Counted from the stretch's first letter, positions 1 through 7,973 are shown. The stretch is DNA of 32,543 bases from Nitriliruptoraceae bacterium (GCA_003561535.1 PWWI01000247.1:1-32543); one strand, 5' to 3'. Notes: generated from the letters alone by a model not told the origin. A program made the numbers and translations.

Positions 1-655
1 GGAGGGGGATGTCGAAGTCGTGCAGGCACTGCACGACGTTGCGACCGAGGCCGCTGGCGAAGGGCAGGAGCTCGAACACGCCGAGGACCTCCACGCCCTC
101 CAGGGTGAGGCGCCGGGCCATGATCAACCCGATGTCGCCGGAGCCGAGGATCACCGCCCGCCGGCCCGGCAGGTAGCCGTGCAGGTTGACCATCTTCTGG
201 GCCAACCCCGCGGTCATCACGCCGGCCGGTCGCTCACCTGGGATCTTGATCGCTGCTCGGGTCCGTTCCCGGGCACCGGTGGCGATGACCAGGCTGCCGG
301 TGTCCACGGTGGAGATGCCGGCATCCGGCGACATCAGCTTGACCCTGAGCTCGCGGGTCACGTCGGTCACGTAGGCGTTGGTCAGGACGTCGATATCGCG
401 TTCGACGACCCGCTCCAGGGCGAGATGGGCGTACTCGGGCCCGGTGACGTCCTGCTTGAACTCATGGAGCCCGAAGCCGGAGTGGATGCACTGCAGCAGG
501 ATCCCGCCGGGCTCCGGGTCGCGGTCGACCATCAGGATCCGTTCAGCACCCTGGTCCCGGGCCGCGACGGCAGCGGCGAGTCCAGCGGGCCCGGCCCCGA
601 CCACCGTCACGTCGTAGCGGTTGAGGAGATGGCGTGGCTGCGCGGTGATCGGCAC
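1..655 (-). CDS. FAD/NAD(P)-dependent oxidoreductase, GlpB-position partner (3' end outside window)
   Basis: Flavin-dependent pyridine-nucleotide oxidoreductase; only the first 218 residues are present because the gene runs off the left edge. The ORF track misses it since no stop lies in the window. Reading the minus strand from a GTG at 655 gives an N-terminal FAD-binding Rossmann motif ([15 protein letters not shown], about residues 18-32). A second dinucleotide-binding motif follows ([14 protein letters not shown]), typical of two-domain NAD(P)/FAD oxidoreductases. The start lies 3 bp after the stop of the upstream GlpA-like gene, so the two are surely co-transcribed and probably translationally coupled. 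In many bacteria a GlpA-like FAD enzyme is followed by exactly such a protein, and the pair is thought to act together on glycerol-3-phosphate or a related hydroxy-acid. The substrate cannot be told from this fragment. Confident in the family, not in the substrate. Confidence 0.85.
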   Translation of the reverse strand, partial: MPITAQPRHLLNRYDVTVVGAGPAGLAAAVAARDQGAERILMVDRDPEPGGILLQCIHSGFGLHEFKQDVTGPEYAHLALERVVERDIDVLTNAYVTDVTRELRVKLMSPDAGISTVDTGSLVIATGARERTRAAIKIPGERPAGVMTAGLAQKMVNLHGYLPGRRAVILGSGDIGLIMARRLTLEGVEVLGVFELLPFASGLGRNVVQCLHDFDIPL

Positions 656-658
656 GGC

Positions 659-2140
659 TCAACCTCCGGTCCGGGCGGTCTTGACGGGGTGATCGTCGCG
701 GTCGCAGACGATCCATGTGCCGGTGCCTCGCTTGGTCACCTCGGGGATGGTGATCCCCTGATGCTCGGCCAGCAGCTCCATGCAGCCCCAGGTGCAGAAC
801 CCGCCCTGGCAGCGGCCCATCCCCACCCGGGTACGGAACTTCAAGCCGTCCAGGGTCTGGGCGCCGCGGTCCATCGCGTCGCGGACCTCCGCCTCCGTGA
901 TGATCTCGCAGCGGCAGATCAGATGGGCGTAGCGCGGATCACGCCGTGCCAGCTCCTGCTGGTCCTCGGTGGTGAGCTGGCTGAACTTCACCGGGTGGGG
1001 CGCGGTGGGATCCCAGTCCGTCTTCTCCTCGAGCTCCAGTCCCTCGTCGGCCAGGATGTCGACCAAGAGGTCGGCGAGCGCGGGCGCGCCGGTCAGGCCG
1101 GGCGACTGGATGCCGGCGGCGTTGATGAAGCCCCGCCGCTCCGTTGGACCGACGATGAAGTCACCGCTGTCCGACACCGGCCGGAGTCCCGCGAACTCCG
1201 CGATGATGTCGCGTTCGCTGATCGTCGGCACGAGCTTGCGGGCGTTGGTGAAGACCTGGGCGGCCCCCTCCTCGGTGGTGGAGGTGTCGAACTTGTCATC
1301 GACGTTCTGGGCCGTGGGCCCGACCATGATGGTGCCGTCGACCGTGGGGTTGACGAGCGTGCCCTTGGTGACGGGGGTGGGGCAGGGGAAGATGATGCTG
1401 GTCACGATCCCGGAGAGCCGCTTGTCGAGCAGGTACTCCTCGCCCTTGCGGGGCAGGATCTTGAAGTCCCGCACTCCCGCGAGCTCCGCGACGTCGTCGG
1501 CGAACAACCCGGCGGCGTTGATGACGAACCGTCCCCGCCACACGCCGGTCTCGGTCCGGACCGTCAGCGGAGCATCCGGGTCCTCGACGTCCGGTGGGTC
1601 GATGCCGACGACCCGCTGCTCCTCTGCGATGGTGACGCCGTTGCGCCGCGCTGCGTCGGCCACCAGCATCACGGCCTCGTAGGGGTTGAAGACGCTCGCG
1701 GTGGGGGCCCACACCGCGCCCTTGACGTCCCGGGTCAGGTTCGGTTGGGCGTCCAGGGTGCGCTCGGCGGTCCAGGCCTGCGTGCCGGGGATGCCCTTGC
1801 GGATGCCCTGCTGGCGGATCTGCTCGATCGTGACCAGCTGCTCGTCGTCGAGGGCGACCAGGACCTCCCCGACGTTGTTCATCCCGAACCCGAGCTCGTC
1901 GTGGAGCTGTCGCCAGCCGAGGTTGCCCGGGTACTCGAGCTTGCCCATCAGCTTGTCGGGGGAGGCGTGCATCGCCGAGTGCACGATCCCGCTGTTGGCC
2001 TTGCTGACCCCGAAGGCGACCTCGGCCTGCCCCTCCAGCAGGACGACATCGAGGTGGAACCTCGAGAGGGCGCGGGCGAGCGTCGCCCCCACCGCCCCAC
2101 CACCGATGATCACAACGTCGCGGACTCGGTCGTCACCCAT
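659..2140 (-). CDS. GlpA-like FAD-dependent oxidoreductase with C-terminal BFD-type [2Fe-2S] domain
   Basis: Probable FAD-linked dehydrogenase of the glycerol-3-phosphate dehydrogenase/2-hydroxyglutarate oxidase (DAO) superfamily, 493 aa. The N-terminus carries the FAD motif VVIIGGGAVGATLARAL (about residues 9-25), followed by a DAO-type substrate domain. The last ~80 residues form a BFD-like iron-sulfur domain with Cys in ICRCE and GRCQGGFC, the layout of anaerobic GlpA subunits. The ORF track starts 85 codons upstream, but that part is low-complexity Arg/Gly/Pro sequence. The chosen ATG has a clean GGGAGG ribosome site 7 nt upstream and begins exactly at the Rossmann fold. It lies 83 bp downstream of SURF1 on the same strand and 3 bp before the next oxidoreductase. 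Substrate is inferred (glycerol-3-phosphate or a similar alpha-hydroxy compound), with electrons probably passed on through the Fe-S domain. The absence of a GlpC-like subunit in view leaves the acceptor open. Confidence 0.88.
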   Translation of the reverse strand: MGDDRVRDVVIIGGGAVGATLARALSRFHLDVVLLEGQAEVAFGVSKANSGIVHSAMHASPDKLMGKLEYPGNLGWRQLHDELGFGMNNVGEVLVALDDEQLVTIEQIRQQGIRKGIPGTQAWTAERTLDAQPNLTRDVKGAVWAPTASVFNPYEAVMLVADAARRNGVTIAEEQRVVGIDPPDVEDPDAPLTVRTETGVWRGRFVINAAGLFADDVAELAGVRDFKILPRKGEEYLLDKRLSGIVTSIIFPCPTPVTKGTLVNPTVDGTIMVGPTAQNVDDKFDTSTTEEGAAQVFTNARKLVPTISERDIIAEFAGLRPVSDSGDFIVGPTERRGFINAAGIQSPGLTGAPALADLLVDILADEGLELEEKTDWDPTAPHPVKFSQLTTEDQQELARRDPRYAHLICRCEIITEAEVRDAMDRGAQTLDGLKFRTRVGMGRCQGGFCTWGCMELLAEHQGITIPEVTKRGTGTWIVCDRDDHPVKTARTGG

Positions 2141-2223
2141 GGCTCGGCCTCCCGCCGTAGCGCAGACCCGTGCGGACCCAGCCTGCACCCCCGATCGGTG
2201 GAGCAGCAGAGCGGATGGTCCCG

Positions 2224-3072
2224 TCAGGGACGGGCCGGACGGACCATGGCCGGGGAGTCCGGGCCGGTACCCACCGCATCGGCAGCGTCGGGGGTCCCGC
2301 CCGCAGCGCCGTCGTCGGGGTCGCTCCCGCGGGTCAGGCGGCGCCACCACCACGCCGCGTAGGTCACCAGGGCCAGCACGGCGAAGATGTGCCACTGCAC
2401 CGCGTAGGAGAGGTGGCTGCCCTCGTCCAGCTCCGGGGGGCCTGCGGGGAAGGGCAGCTGGTCCTCGGTGGGGTTGTCGAGCTCGACATCGATCCGCAAC
2501 ACCATCGGGAACAGCCGCCCGTCGACCTGACGATCGAGCCGGGAGGTGTCGGTGTGGAACACGCGCTCGAGCCGGCCCTCATCGGGGTCCTGGGGGCCGA
2601 AGGAGGGCTGTGCGACCGGGCGCTCCAGGACCCCCACCACGGTGACGGCGCCCGGCGGTGGAGCAGCCTCGGCGACGGGGGGCTGATCGAGGGACGCCGG
2701 GATCCACCCACGGCGGACCAGGACGACCCCACCGTCGGTGAGCTCCAACGGGGTGAGGACGTGGAACCCGGTCTGGTTGCGGTACTGACGGTTGCGCTGC
2801 AGCACCTCCTCATCGGGACGGAAGGTGCCGGTCACCTCGACGCGCCGGAACTCCAGCGCCGCGTCGTCGACGACGTCGGTGTTCGCCGGCTCCGCCAGAG
2901 CCGCGAGATCGACCGGCGGCTCGGCCATCCGCTCGGTGGCCCGGGCGTTCTGGTCCCGCACCGTCTGCAGGCGATCGACCTGCCACTGACCGAGCACCAG
3001 GCAGGCGGCGACCACCGTCAGCACCAGCAGGTGGGAGACGATCGCGGTGGGGCGGAGGAGGTCCCTGAGCAC
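2224..3072 (-). CDS. SURF1 family cytochrome c oxidase assembly protein
   Basis: SURF1/Shy1 proteins help insert heme a into cytochrome c oxidase subunit I; they sit in the membrane with one helix at each end. Here (282 aa) the N-terminal helix is about residues 10-30, ending in the family signature LGQWQVDR. The extracytoplasmic domain follows, with a conserved RRGWIP. The second helix (WHIFAVLALVTYAAWWW) is near residue 245, before a Pro/Asp/Gly-rich tail. The 655-aa track ORF extends far upstream antisense to the acetamidase gene and is not real there. The start is placed at GTG 3072 because homology begins at once (LRDLLRPTAIVSHLL). That GTG lies in a perfect 20-bp palindrome. No cox genes are visible nearby, so the link to oxidase assembly rests on the family. 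Confidence 0.87.
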   Translation of the reverse strand: MLRDLLRPTAIVSHLLVLTVVAACLVLGQWQVDRLQTVRDQNARATERMAEPPVDLAALAEPANTDVVDDAALEFRRVEVTGTFRPDEEVLQRNRQYRNQTGFHVLTPLELTDGGVVLVRRGWIPASLDQPPVAEAAPPPGAVTVVGVLERPVAQPSFGPQDPDEGRLERVFHTDTSRLDRQVDGRLFPMVLRIDVELDNPTEDQLPFPAGPPELDEGSHLSYAVQWHIFAVLALVTYAAWWWRRLTRGSDPDDGAAGGTPDAADAVGTGPDSPAMVRPARP

Positions 3073-3082
3073 GTGCTCAGGG
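3063..3082. repeat. Perfect 20-bp palindrome over the SURF1 start codon
   Basis: CCCTGAGCACGTGCTCAGGG reads the same on both strands with no mismatch and no spacer. It spans the GTG start of SURF1 (3072-3070) and faces the divergent acetamidase gene. It has the symmetry expected of a dimeric repressor site. As RNA it could instead fold on itself and hide the start codon. With the window's base composition I estimate about 0.15 such palindromes by chance in 32.5 kb, so it is suggestive but not conclusive. No regulator for it is known from the sequence. Confidence 0.5.
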
Positions 3083-3167
3083 TAGCGATGGCGACGGCCT
3101 CTCCCGACCGCCGAACCGCCTGCAGCCGCAGCCCGGTGCGGTCCGGGAGCCACTCCGCGCCGACAAC

Positions 3168-3173
3168 TAGGCT
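3168..3173 (+). promoter_or_regulatory. Candidate -10 element (TAGGCT) for the acetamidase gene
   Basis: TAGGCT sits 40 bp before the acetamidase GTG in an AT-richer patch (GACAACTAGGCTCAC). It fits the TAnnnT -10 form common in actinobacteria and resembles motifs before yebC, ruvC and yajC in this window. No convincing -35 box is visible. Confidence 0.35.
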
Positions 3174-3213
3174 CACAGCACCGCCACCCGCGCCCCGCGC
3201 ACAGGAGGCAGGA

Positions 3214-4137
3214 GTGCACACCCTCCACCATCGCGACCGCCGTCACCTCGGGTGGGACGCCTCGCTCCCGCCGGCCGTCGAGGTGGCACCGGGCTCCACC
3301 GTGGAACTGGTCCTGCAGGATGCCTTCGGTGGGCAGCTCGGACCCCAGGCCACCCCGGCTGACATCGCCGCACTCGACCTCGGTGCCGCGAACCCGCTCA
3401 CCGGTCCGGTGGCGGTGGCGGGGGCGGAGCCGGGGGACACGCTGGCCATCACGATCGATGAGTTGAACGTGGGCGAGCTCGCCTGGACCGCTGTCATCCC
3501 GGGCTTCGGGTTGCTGGCGGATGCGTTCCCCACACCGCACGTCATCGTGTCCGACGTCGGCGGCGAGGAGGTCGCGTTCGGTGGGCTCGCCCGGCTCCGC
3601 ACCCGGCCCTTCCTCGGCACGATCGGCGTCGCCCCGGGCGAGCCCGGCTCCCACAGCGTGATCCCGCCTCGCAGGGTCGGTGGCAACATGGACTGCCGCG
3701 ACGTCCGTGCCGGTGCGACCCTGCTGCTCCCCGTCGAGGTGGCGGGCGCGCTGCTGTCGGCCGGGGACCCCCACGGCGGGCAGGGGGACGGGGAGGTCTG
3801 CGGCACCGCCATCGAGACCACCGCCGTCGTCCGGCTCACCGTCGGACTCCGCCACGGAACCGCCATCGACCAGCCCCAGCTCGAGCTCGCCCCGGAGCCG
3901 GTGGCCGAGCGGCGCGAAGGGCCCAACCGTCGGTTGACGATGGGGGTCGGCCCGGACCTGCTGGCCGGTGCCCGCGACGCCACCCGCGCCATGATCGAGC
4001 TGCTGGGTCAGCACGGCGTGGACCCCGCGGATGCCTACGCGCTGTGCTCGGTCGCCGGGCACCTGCGGATCCTGGAGGTGGTCGACGCCCCGAACTGGGT
4101 CGTGGGTATGGAGTTCGACCTCGACGTGCTCGCCTGA
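3214..4137 (+). CDS. Acetamidase/formamidase family protein (FmdA/AmdA)
   Basis: Amide hydrolase family that releases ammonia from short amides such as formamide or acetamide; cytoplasmic. The 307-aa protein matches the family along its length. The strongest block is VGGNMDCRDVRAGATLLLPV followed by the DPHGGQGDGEVCGTAIE region, the metal/active-site core of FmdA-type enzymes. The C-terminus carries the usual DAYALCSVAGHLRILEVVD segment. The track ORF (655 aa) begins far upstream, antisense to SURF1. I start at GTG 3214 because an excellent AGGAGG site lies 6 nt before it and the homologous region starts there (VHTLHHRD). It is divergent from SURF1 and has no obvious operon partner; the next gene begins 213 bp downstream. 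A role in nitrogen scavenging is inferred from the family. Confidence 0.88.
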   Translation: MHTLHHRDRRHLGWDASLPPAVEVAPGSTVELVLQDAFGGQLGPQATPADIAALDLGAANPLTGPVAVAGAEPGDTLAITIDELNVGELAWTAVIPGFGLLADAFPTPHVIVSDVGGEEVAFGGLARLRTRPFLGTIGVAPGEPGSHSVIPPRRVGGNMDCRDVRAGATLLLPVEVAGALLSAGDPHGGQGDGEVCGTAIETTAVVRLTVGLRHGTAIDQPQLELAPEPVAERREGPNRRLTMGVGPDLLAGARDATRAMIELLGQHGVDPADAYALCSVAGHLRILEVVDAPNWVVGMEFDLDVLA

Positions 4138-4350
4138 CGGTGCCGACGCCGCCGGCCCGTCGCGCTGCTGGACGAGGTCTGAGGTCCACACCCGGGGATC
4201 GCTGGAACAGCGCCGCTAGGGGTAGGGGCTGGGGCGTCGCGGTGAGGCCGCACCGAGGGCGGAGCGGCTCTCGTGTGGGTCTGGGGCGGGACCTACGCTC
4301 ACGGGGAGGTGACTCGCCAAGCGGGGCGACACGGCGCGGAAGGCGACGGC
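4138..4350. other. Intergenic stretch before the lipoprotein gene
   Basis: About 210 bp without a convincing gene. It holds G-rich runs (GCTAGGGGTAGGGGCTGGGG) and a TACGCT hexamer at 4294-4299 that could be a -10 box for the following gene. The ORF track extends the lipoprotein frame back to a GTG at 4273, but that extension lacks a ribosome site and would put about 26 residues ahead of the signal peptide. No RNA gene was recognised. Confidence 0.4.
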
Positions 4351-4923
4351 GTGGACGGGAGAGCTCCGCTCAGGTGGCTGCAGCGGGCGGCCGCGGTGGC
4401 CGTGGCCGCCGTCGCAGTGCTCGGATGCTCGGCCGCTGGCCCGCCGGTCGAGGCGTTGACCGGTGCGGCAGCGGACCCGGACTGGGTGCCCGGTATCGCG
4501 GCGACCGGCTCGGGGTACGAGAGCCGACCCGAGGTGGGCGCACTCGACCTCGGTGTGATGCTGCGCAACGTGACCGCCGACACCGAGCTTCGCATCGGCA
4601 CCGTCCGTGCCGTCGACGGGGTGGGCATCGAGGTGGAGCGTGCGGGCCTGGACCCGGTTGCCGAACGCGACGAGAACGCGCTCGCCTCCACCTGGTCCGG
4701 CGAGTCCTCGGGCATGGTCGACTCGGTGGTCCTGCCGCCGCAGCACCACGTGCGGCTCCGGGTCGAGCTCCGACCCGACTGCGACGCGGAGCCGGCCCTG
4801 GGCATCCAGGCCACCGTCACCGACGGCACGACCCGGACCGAGGTCGCGATCGACCAGCTGCCCTCCCCCGGGGGACCGGGATGGATCGCCGAGGCACTGG
4901 ACCAGCACTGCGCCGCGGACTGA
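4351..4923 (+). CDS. Small secreted lipoprotein of unknown function
   Basis: I do not recognise the family. From GTG 4351 the 190-aa product has a short basic N-region, a very Ala/Val-rich hydrophobic core (residues 13-24) and a lipobox VLGC with Cys26. It is therefore probably a lipoprotein anchored outside the membrane. The mature part looks like a compact beta-rich domain with even acidic charge and two Cys (in DCDAEP and near the C-terminus in QHC) that could form a disulfide. This start is preferred over the track's GTG at 4273 because GGAAGG lies 6 nt upstream and a normal signal peptide results. It is convergent with the GNAT gene. A DUF4232-like or other beta-sandwich fold is possible but not shown. 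Confidence 0.65.
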   Translation: MDGRAPLRWLQRAAAVAVAAVAVLGCSAAGPPVEALTGAAADPDWVPGIAATGSGYESRPEVGALDLGVMLRNVTADTELRIGTVRAVDGVGIEVERAGLDPVAERDENALASTWSGESSGMVDSVVLPPQHHVRLRVELRPDCDAEPALGIQATVTDGTTRTEVAIDQLPSPGGPGWIAEALDQHCAAD

Positions 4924-4960
4924 CCCGGTTCGGCCCGATCATCGCGTCCGTCGGTGCGAT

Positions 4961-4996
4961 CGGACCCGGGCGTCCCCACGGGGTCGTCAGGGTCCG
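4961..4996. terminator. Candidate bidirectional terminator between convergent genes
   Basis: Outer arms CGGACCC/GGGTCCG enclose an inner CCCC/GGGG stem, between the lipoprotein stop (4923) and the end of the GNAT gene, whose last codons it overlaps. There is no T-run on either strand. Placement between convergent genes is the main support; such GC-rich stems also arise by chance here. Confidence 0.33.
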
Positions 4997-5787
4997 TCGT
5001 GTGGCGAGATGACCGCTTCGAGGTAGGTGGTGAGGGGTTCGAAGCCCATCCGCCGGTACATCGGGGCGCCCGACGGTGACGGCTCGAGGACGGCGGTGTC
5101 GCAGCCCTGCTGCGCCGCCTCGGCGAGCGCCGCGGCCGTGAGGGCGGTCCCGAAGCCCCGACCACGGTGATCGGGCCGGGTGGCGACGCTGTAGACGCCC
5201 GCCAGACCGACGCTGCGCGTGGTCGCCAGCATCGAGCTGGCGACCGGCTCCCCCGAGAGGTATCCGACGAACACGGTGAACGTCGGGATCGTCAGCAGGT
5301 TGGGTCCGAGCTCACGGCTGACCGCATCCGCGTCGGCATCGAACGCCTCCGCGAAGCAGAGGACGGCGTCGTCGATCGTGTCCCGTCCTGCCACGCTGAC
5401 CGACAGCGGGGCAGCGGAGGACAGCGGCGCCGTCGCGGCACCGGGTCGGATGGGCATCCAATAGACCGGTTCCTCGTCGAGGTCGAGCCCGCGGCGTCGG
5501 GCGTGTACGACCACCTCGTGGTCGAGGTCTGGCTGCAGCTTCAACAACCAGCGCAGCCCGGCGCCCGAGAAGCGGTCGCGGGCCGCGTCCAACGCTTCCC
5601 GCGGATCGCCTCGTGCCCCGCTCGCAAGCGCCAGGTTGAACGACGGGCTGGACGACCCCGTCGCGATGCACGTCAGAGCGCCCGCCTCCTCGACCCACCC
5701 TCCCGGGATCGACAGGGCGAGCCGACTCCACACGTCGTGGAGATGCCCGTGGAACCGCCGCCGCAACTCCCGTCGGTCGCCTCCCAC
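4987..5787 (-). CDS. GNAT family N-acetyltransferase
   Basis: Acetyl-CoA-dependent N-acyltransferase with unknown acceptor. The C-terminal half carries the acetyl-CoA-binding motif A, VATRPDHRGRGFGTALT, followed by the usual motif B end AVLEPSPSGAPMYRRMGFE. The N-terminal half looks like a degenerate second GNAT-type lobe, ending in a VYWMPIRPG strand. The track ORF opens at ATG 5850, and an in-frame ATG also exists at residue 12 of that ORF. I prefer GTG 5787 (266 aa) because AGGAG sits 8 nt upstream and the residues before it are a low-complexity basic stretch. The longer start cannot be excluded. The gene stands alone: convergent with the lipoprotein gene, divergent from the LLM oxidoreductase gene. 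Confidence 0.8.
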   Translation of the reverse strand: MGGDRRELRRRFHGHLHDVWSRLALSIPGGWVEEAGALTCIATGSSSPSFNLALASGARGDPREALDAARDRFSGAGLRWLLKLQPDLDHEVVVHARRRGLDLDEEPVYWMPIRPGAATAPLSSAAPLSVSVAGRDTIDDAVLCFAEAFDADADAVSRELGPNLLTIPTFTVFVGYLSGEPVASSMLATTRSVGLAGVYSVATRPDHRGRGFGTALTAAALAEAAQQGCDTAVLEPSPSGAPMYRRMGFEPLTTYLEAVISPHDGP

Positions 5788-5861
5788 CGCTCGTCTCCTG
5801 GCTCCAGCCGGCGGCATCCGGCGAGCGACGATCTCCTCGCAGCATCGCACCTGGCTCCCCG

Positions 5862-5876
5862 CCCCGCGAAGCGGGG
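5862..5876. repeat. Short perfect stem-loop between divergent genes
   Basis: CCCCGC-GAA-GCGGGG is a perfect 6-bp stem with a 3-nt loop between the divergent GNAT and LLM genes. On the minus strand it would lie in the GNAT leader. The position argues against a terminator; it may be a leader hairpin or chance in GC-rich DNA. Confidence 0.25.
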
Positions 5877-5953
5877 TTGCGCTGTGGCGGCCTCGCGGAT
5901 CGTGGCAGCGGGCGGCAGACGGCCTGCCGAACCCCGTGGTGCCGCTCCGCCGC

Positions 5954-5959
5954 TAAGGT
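5954..5959 (+). promoter_or_regulatory. Candidate -10 element (TAAGGT) for the LLM oxidoreductase gene
   Basis: TAAGGT lies 28 bp before the GTG start and is one of few AT-containing hexamers of TAnnnT form here. It would give a leader of about 20 nt with AAGGTCAGG as ribosome site. No clear -35 box. Confidence 0.33.
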
Positions 5960-5987
5960 CGACGGCCCCCAAGGTCAGGCTGCCACG

Positions 5988-7022
5988 GTGCGCATCGGTC
6001 TCCCGCTCCAGTACGCCGGCGACGTGCGCGCCGCCGCCGATCAGGTACGCGAACTGGAGGCGGCCGGCCTCGACATGGTGTGGGTCGCCGAGGTGTACGG
6101 GCTCGACGGCGTGTCGCTGCTCGGCTACCTCGCCGCGACCACCGAGCGGGTCGGGCTCGGGTCCGCGATCCTCAACATCTACTCACGCACGCCGGCGCTG
6201 CTGGCCCAGGTCGCGGCCGGGCTGGACACGGTCTCCGGAGGCCGGTTCGAGCTCGGCCTCGGCGCGTCCGGTCCGCAGGTCATCGAGGGCTGGCACGGGG
6301 TGCCGTACCAGCAGCCGGTGACACGGACCCGTGAGACGATCACGCTGGTGCGACGCATGCTCGCCCGCGAGGAGATCGTCTACGACGGCAAGGTCTTCAC
6401 ACTGCCGCTGCCGCCGGAGCAGGGCACCGGGCTCGGCAAGCCGCTGAAGATGCTGGCCCACCCGGTCCGATCCCGGGTGCCGATCCATGTCGCGGCGCTC
6501 GGCGAGAAGAACGTCGCCATGACCGCCGAGGTGGCCGACGGGTGGCTGCCGATCTTCTACCTGCCCGAGCGTGCCCAGGAGATCTGGGGCGAGGCGCTCG
6601 CGGCGGGCCGGGCCAAGCGCGGCGACGACCTCGGTGAGCTCGACGTCATCGCCGGTGGCGCGCTGGCCATCGCCGAGGGTGAGCAGCGCCGGCAGCTGCT
6701 GGACGGCCTGCGCCACTTCTACGCGCTCTACATCGGTGGGATGGGGGCCAAGGGCCGCAACTTCTACAACGACCTCGCCGTCCGCTACGGCTACGGCGAC
6801 GTCGCGGCGACCATCCAGGACCTCTACCTCGACAAGCGCAAGGACGAGGCCGCGGCGCTGGTGCCCGACGAGCTGCTCGAGCTGACCAACCTGGTCGGTT
6901 CGCCCGGCTTCATCCAGGAGCGCATCGCCGCCTACCGCGAGGCGGGCGTCACGACCCTCAACGTCACGCCCTTCGGTGATGCGCCGGCGCTGATCGAGCA
7001 GGTCAAGGGCTGGGCGAGCTGA
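5988..7022 (+). CDS. LLM class F420-dependent oxidoreductase
   Basis: Luciferase-like monooxygenase fold (TIM barrel) of the type that uses reduced coenzyme F420 in actinobacteria; the substrate is unknown. The 344-aa protein starts with VRIGLPLQYAGD and carries the typical signature GGRFELGLGASGPQVIEGWHG near residues 84-104. A KPLKMLAHPVRSRVPIHVAALG segment and a C-terminal FIQERIAAYREAGVTTLNV follow, as in mycobacterial homologues. The track ORF starts 37 codons earlier at 5877, but the extra part is not homologous. GTG 5988 puts the first beta strand at the N-terminus, as is usual. F420 rather than FMN use is inferred from the subfamily; no F420 biosynthesis gene is in view. Confidence 0.86.
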   Translation: MRIGLPLQYAGDVRAAADQVRELEAAGLDMVWVAEVYGLDGVSLLGYLAATTERVGLGSAILNIYSRTPALLAQVAAGLDTVSGGRFELGLGASGPQVIEGWHGVPYQQPVTRTRETITLVRRMLAREEIVYDGKVFTLPLPPEQGTGLGKPLKMLAHPVRSRVPIHVAALGEKNVAMTAEVADGWLPIFYLPERAQEIWGEALAAGRAKRGDDLGELDVIAGGALAIAEGEQRRQLLDGLRHFYALYIGGMGAKGRNFYNDLAVRYGYGDVAATIQDLYLDKRKDEAAALVPDELLELTNLVGSPGFIQERIAAYREAGVTTLNVTPFGDAPALIEQVKGWAS

Positions 7023-7026
7023 CGTC

Positions 7027-7042
7027 GCCGCCGTCGGGCGGC
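7027..7042 (+). terminator. Candidate terminator after the LLM oxidoreductase gene
   Basis: GCCGCC-GTCG-GGCGGC, a perfect 6-bp stem with a 4-nt loop, begins 5 bp after the stop codon in a convergent intergenic gap. It has no T-tract, as is frequent in high-GC genomes. Support is mostly positional. Confidence 0.33.
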
Positions 7043-7163
7043 CGCTGGCCACCTCGGCCCACGAGCACCTCGCAGACCCCGATGGCAAGGTGCCGCCCCC
7101 GAACCACCCAGCACGTCCGCGCGCGCAGGTGCGGGACGGTTGGCGACACGACCCCGTCCGGAC

Positions 7164-7973
7164 TCACGTCGGTGTGGCGAGGAGCTCGCCACGGATGGTG
7201 GTGACCGCGTGCCCACCCACCTCGACCAGGTCGGCCGCCACCCGGGTCCACAGCTGCCCACCGCGCCGGGAGCGCTGCTCGATCACGAGCTCGGGTCGCC
7301 CCAGGCGGTCAGCCCACAGCGGGGCCACGGTGCAGGCTGCCGAGCCGGTCACCGGGTCCTCGGCGACGCCCAGTGCGGGGGCGAAGTAGCGCATCGCCGC
7401 CTCGGTCCGCTCTCCCGGCGAGGTCACGATCAGGCCGCCTGCTCCGAGCGCTGCGACGGCCTCGAGGTCGGGGTCGACGGCGTCGAGGGCGGCGACGTCG
7501 GCCACCTCGACGAGGTCGTTGGCCTGGGCGACCGTGGTGCGCCCCAGGTAGCGCCCGGGAACCCCACCGAGGAGCGCGGCGAGCCCGTCGGGGGCTGGAT
7601 GCTCCGCCACCGGCCAGGAGGGCAGCTCCAGCCACAGGCGCGCGTCGGGGTCGCGCGTCGCGGTGAGCCGGCCCGAGCGGGTGTGGAACCGCAGTCGGTC
7701 CGTGGCAGGTACCACCGCCCCGTCGAGGAGCACGTGGGCCGCGGCCAGCGTGGCGTGGCCGCAGAGGTCGACCTCGGTGGTCGGTGTCCACCAGCGCAGG
7801 CGCCACCCGTCGCCGTCGGGGTGCAGGAACGCCGTCTCCGAGGCACCGACCTCGGCGGCGACGGCCTGGGCGAAGTCCGCATCGACGGGACCGCGCTCGA
7901 GGACGACGACCCCGGCCGGGTTGCCACCGAAGGCCGCGGCGGTGAAGGCGTCGACGAGGGGGAAGCCGGGCAT
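7164..7973 (-). CDS. PhzF family isomerase/epimerase-like protein
   Basis: Member of the PhzF fold (diaminopimelate-epimerase-like, two pseudo-symmetric halves). PhzF itself isomerises a dihydro-hydroxyanthranilate in phenazine synthesis, but most homologues have no known substrate. The 269-aa protein has the N-terminal VDAFTAAAFGGNPAGVV block and the catalytic Glu in ASETAF (E46). CGHATLA (near residue 72) and EDPVTGSA in the second half mirror the first. The start at ATG 7973 has GAGGTG 6 nt upstream; the track's earlier start at 8111 adds an Arg-rich stretch unlike the family. No phenazine gene is nearby, so naming it a phenazine enzyme would be wrong. It is divergent from the NAGGN genes and convergent with the LLM gene. 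Confidence 0.88.
   Translation of the reverse strand: MPGFPLVDAFTAAAFGGNPAGVVVLERGPVDADFAQAVAAEVGASETAFLHPDGDGWRLRWWTPTTEVDLCGHATLAAAHVLLDGAVVPATDRLRFHTRSGRLTATRDPDARLWLELPSWPVAEHPAPDGLAALLGGVPGRYLGRTTVAQANDLVEVADVAALDAVDPDLEAVAALGAGGLIVTSPGERTEAAMRYFAPALGVAEDPVTGSAACTVAPLWADRLGRPELVIEQRSRRGGQLWTRVAADLVEVGGHAVTTIRGELLATPT

Noticed and set aside
20-2362. 780-aa plus-strand ORF across the two oxidoreductase genes
   Set aside because: Its translation is low-complexity Gly/Asp/Val/His-rich sequence with no domain; the minus strand carries clear FAD motifs and a BFD-like domain. It is a high-GC antisense shadow.
3073-4191. N-terminal half of the 655-aa minus ORF upstream of SURF1
   Set aside because: It is antisense to the acetamidase gene, which has a perfect ribosome site and family motifs; SURF1 homology begins only at 3072.
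4044-5012. 322-aa plus ORF overlapping the end of acetamidase and the lipoprotein gene
   Set aside because: Arg-rich frame-shifted shadow; the alternative frame gives a proper signal peptide and lipobox.
7164-7973. Phenazine biosynthesis function
   Set aside because: PhzF homologues are widespread outside phenazine producers, and no other phz gene is in the window.
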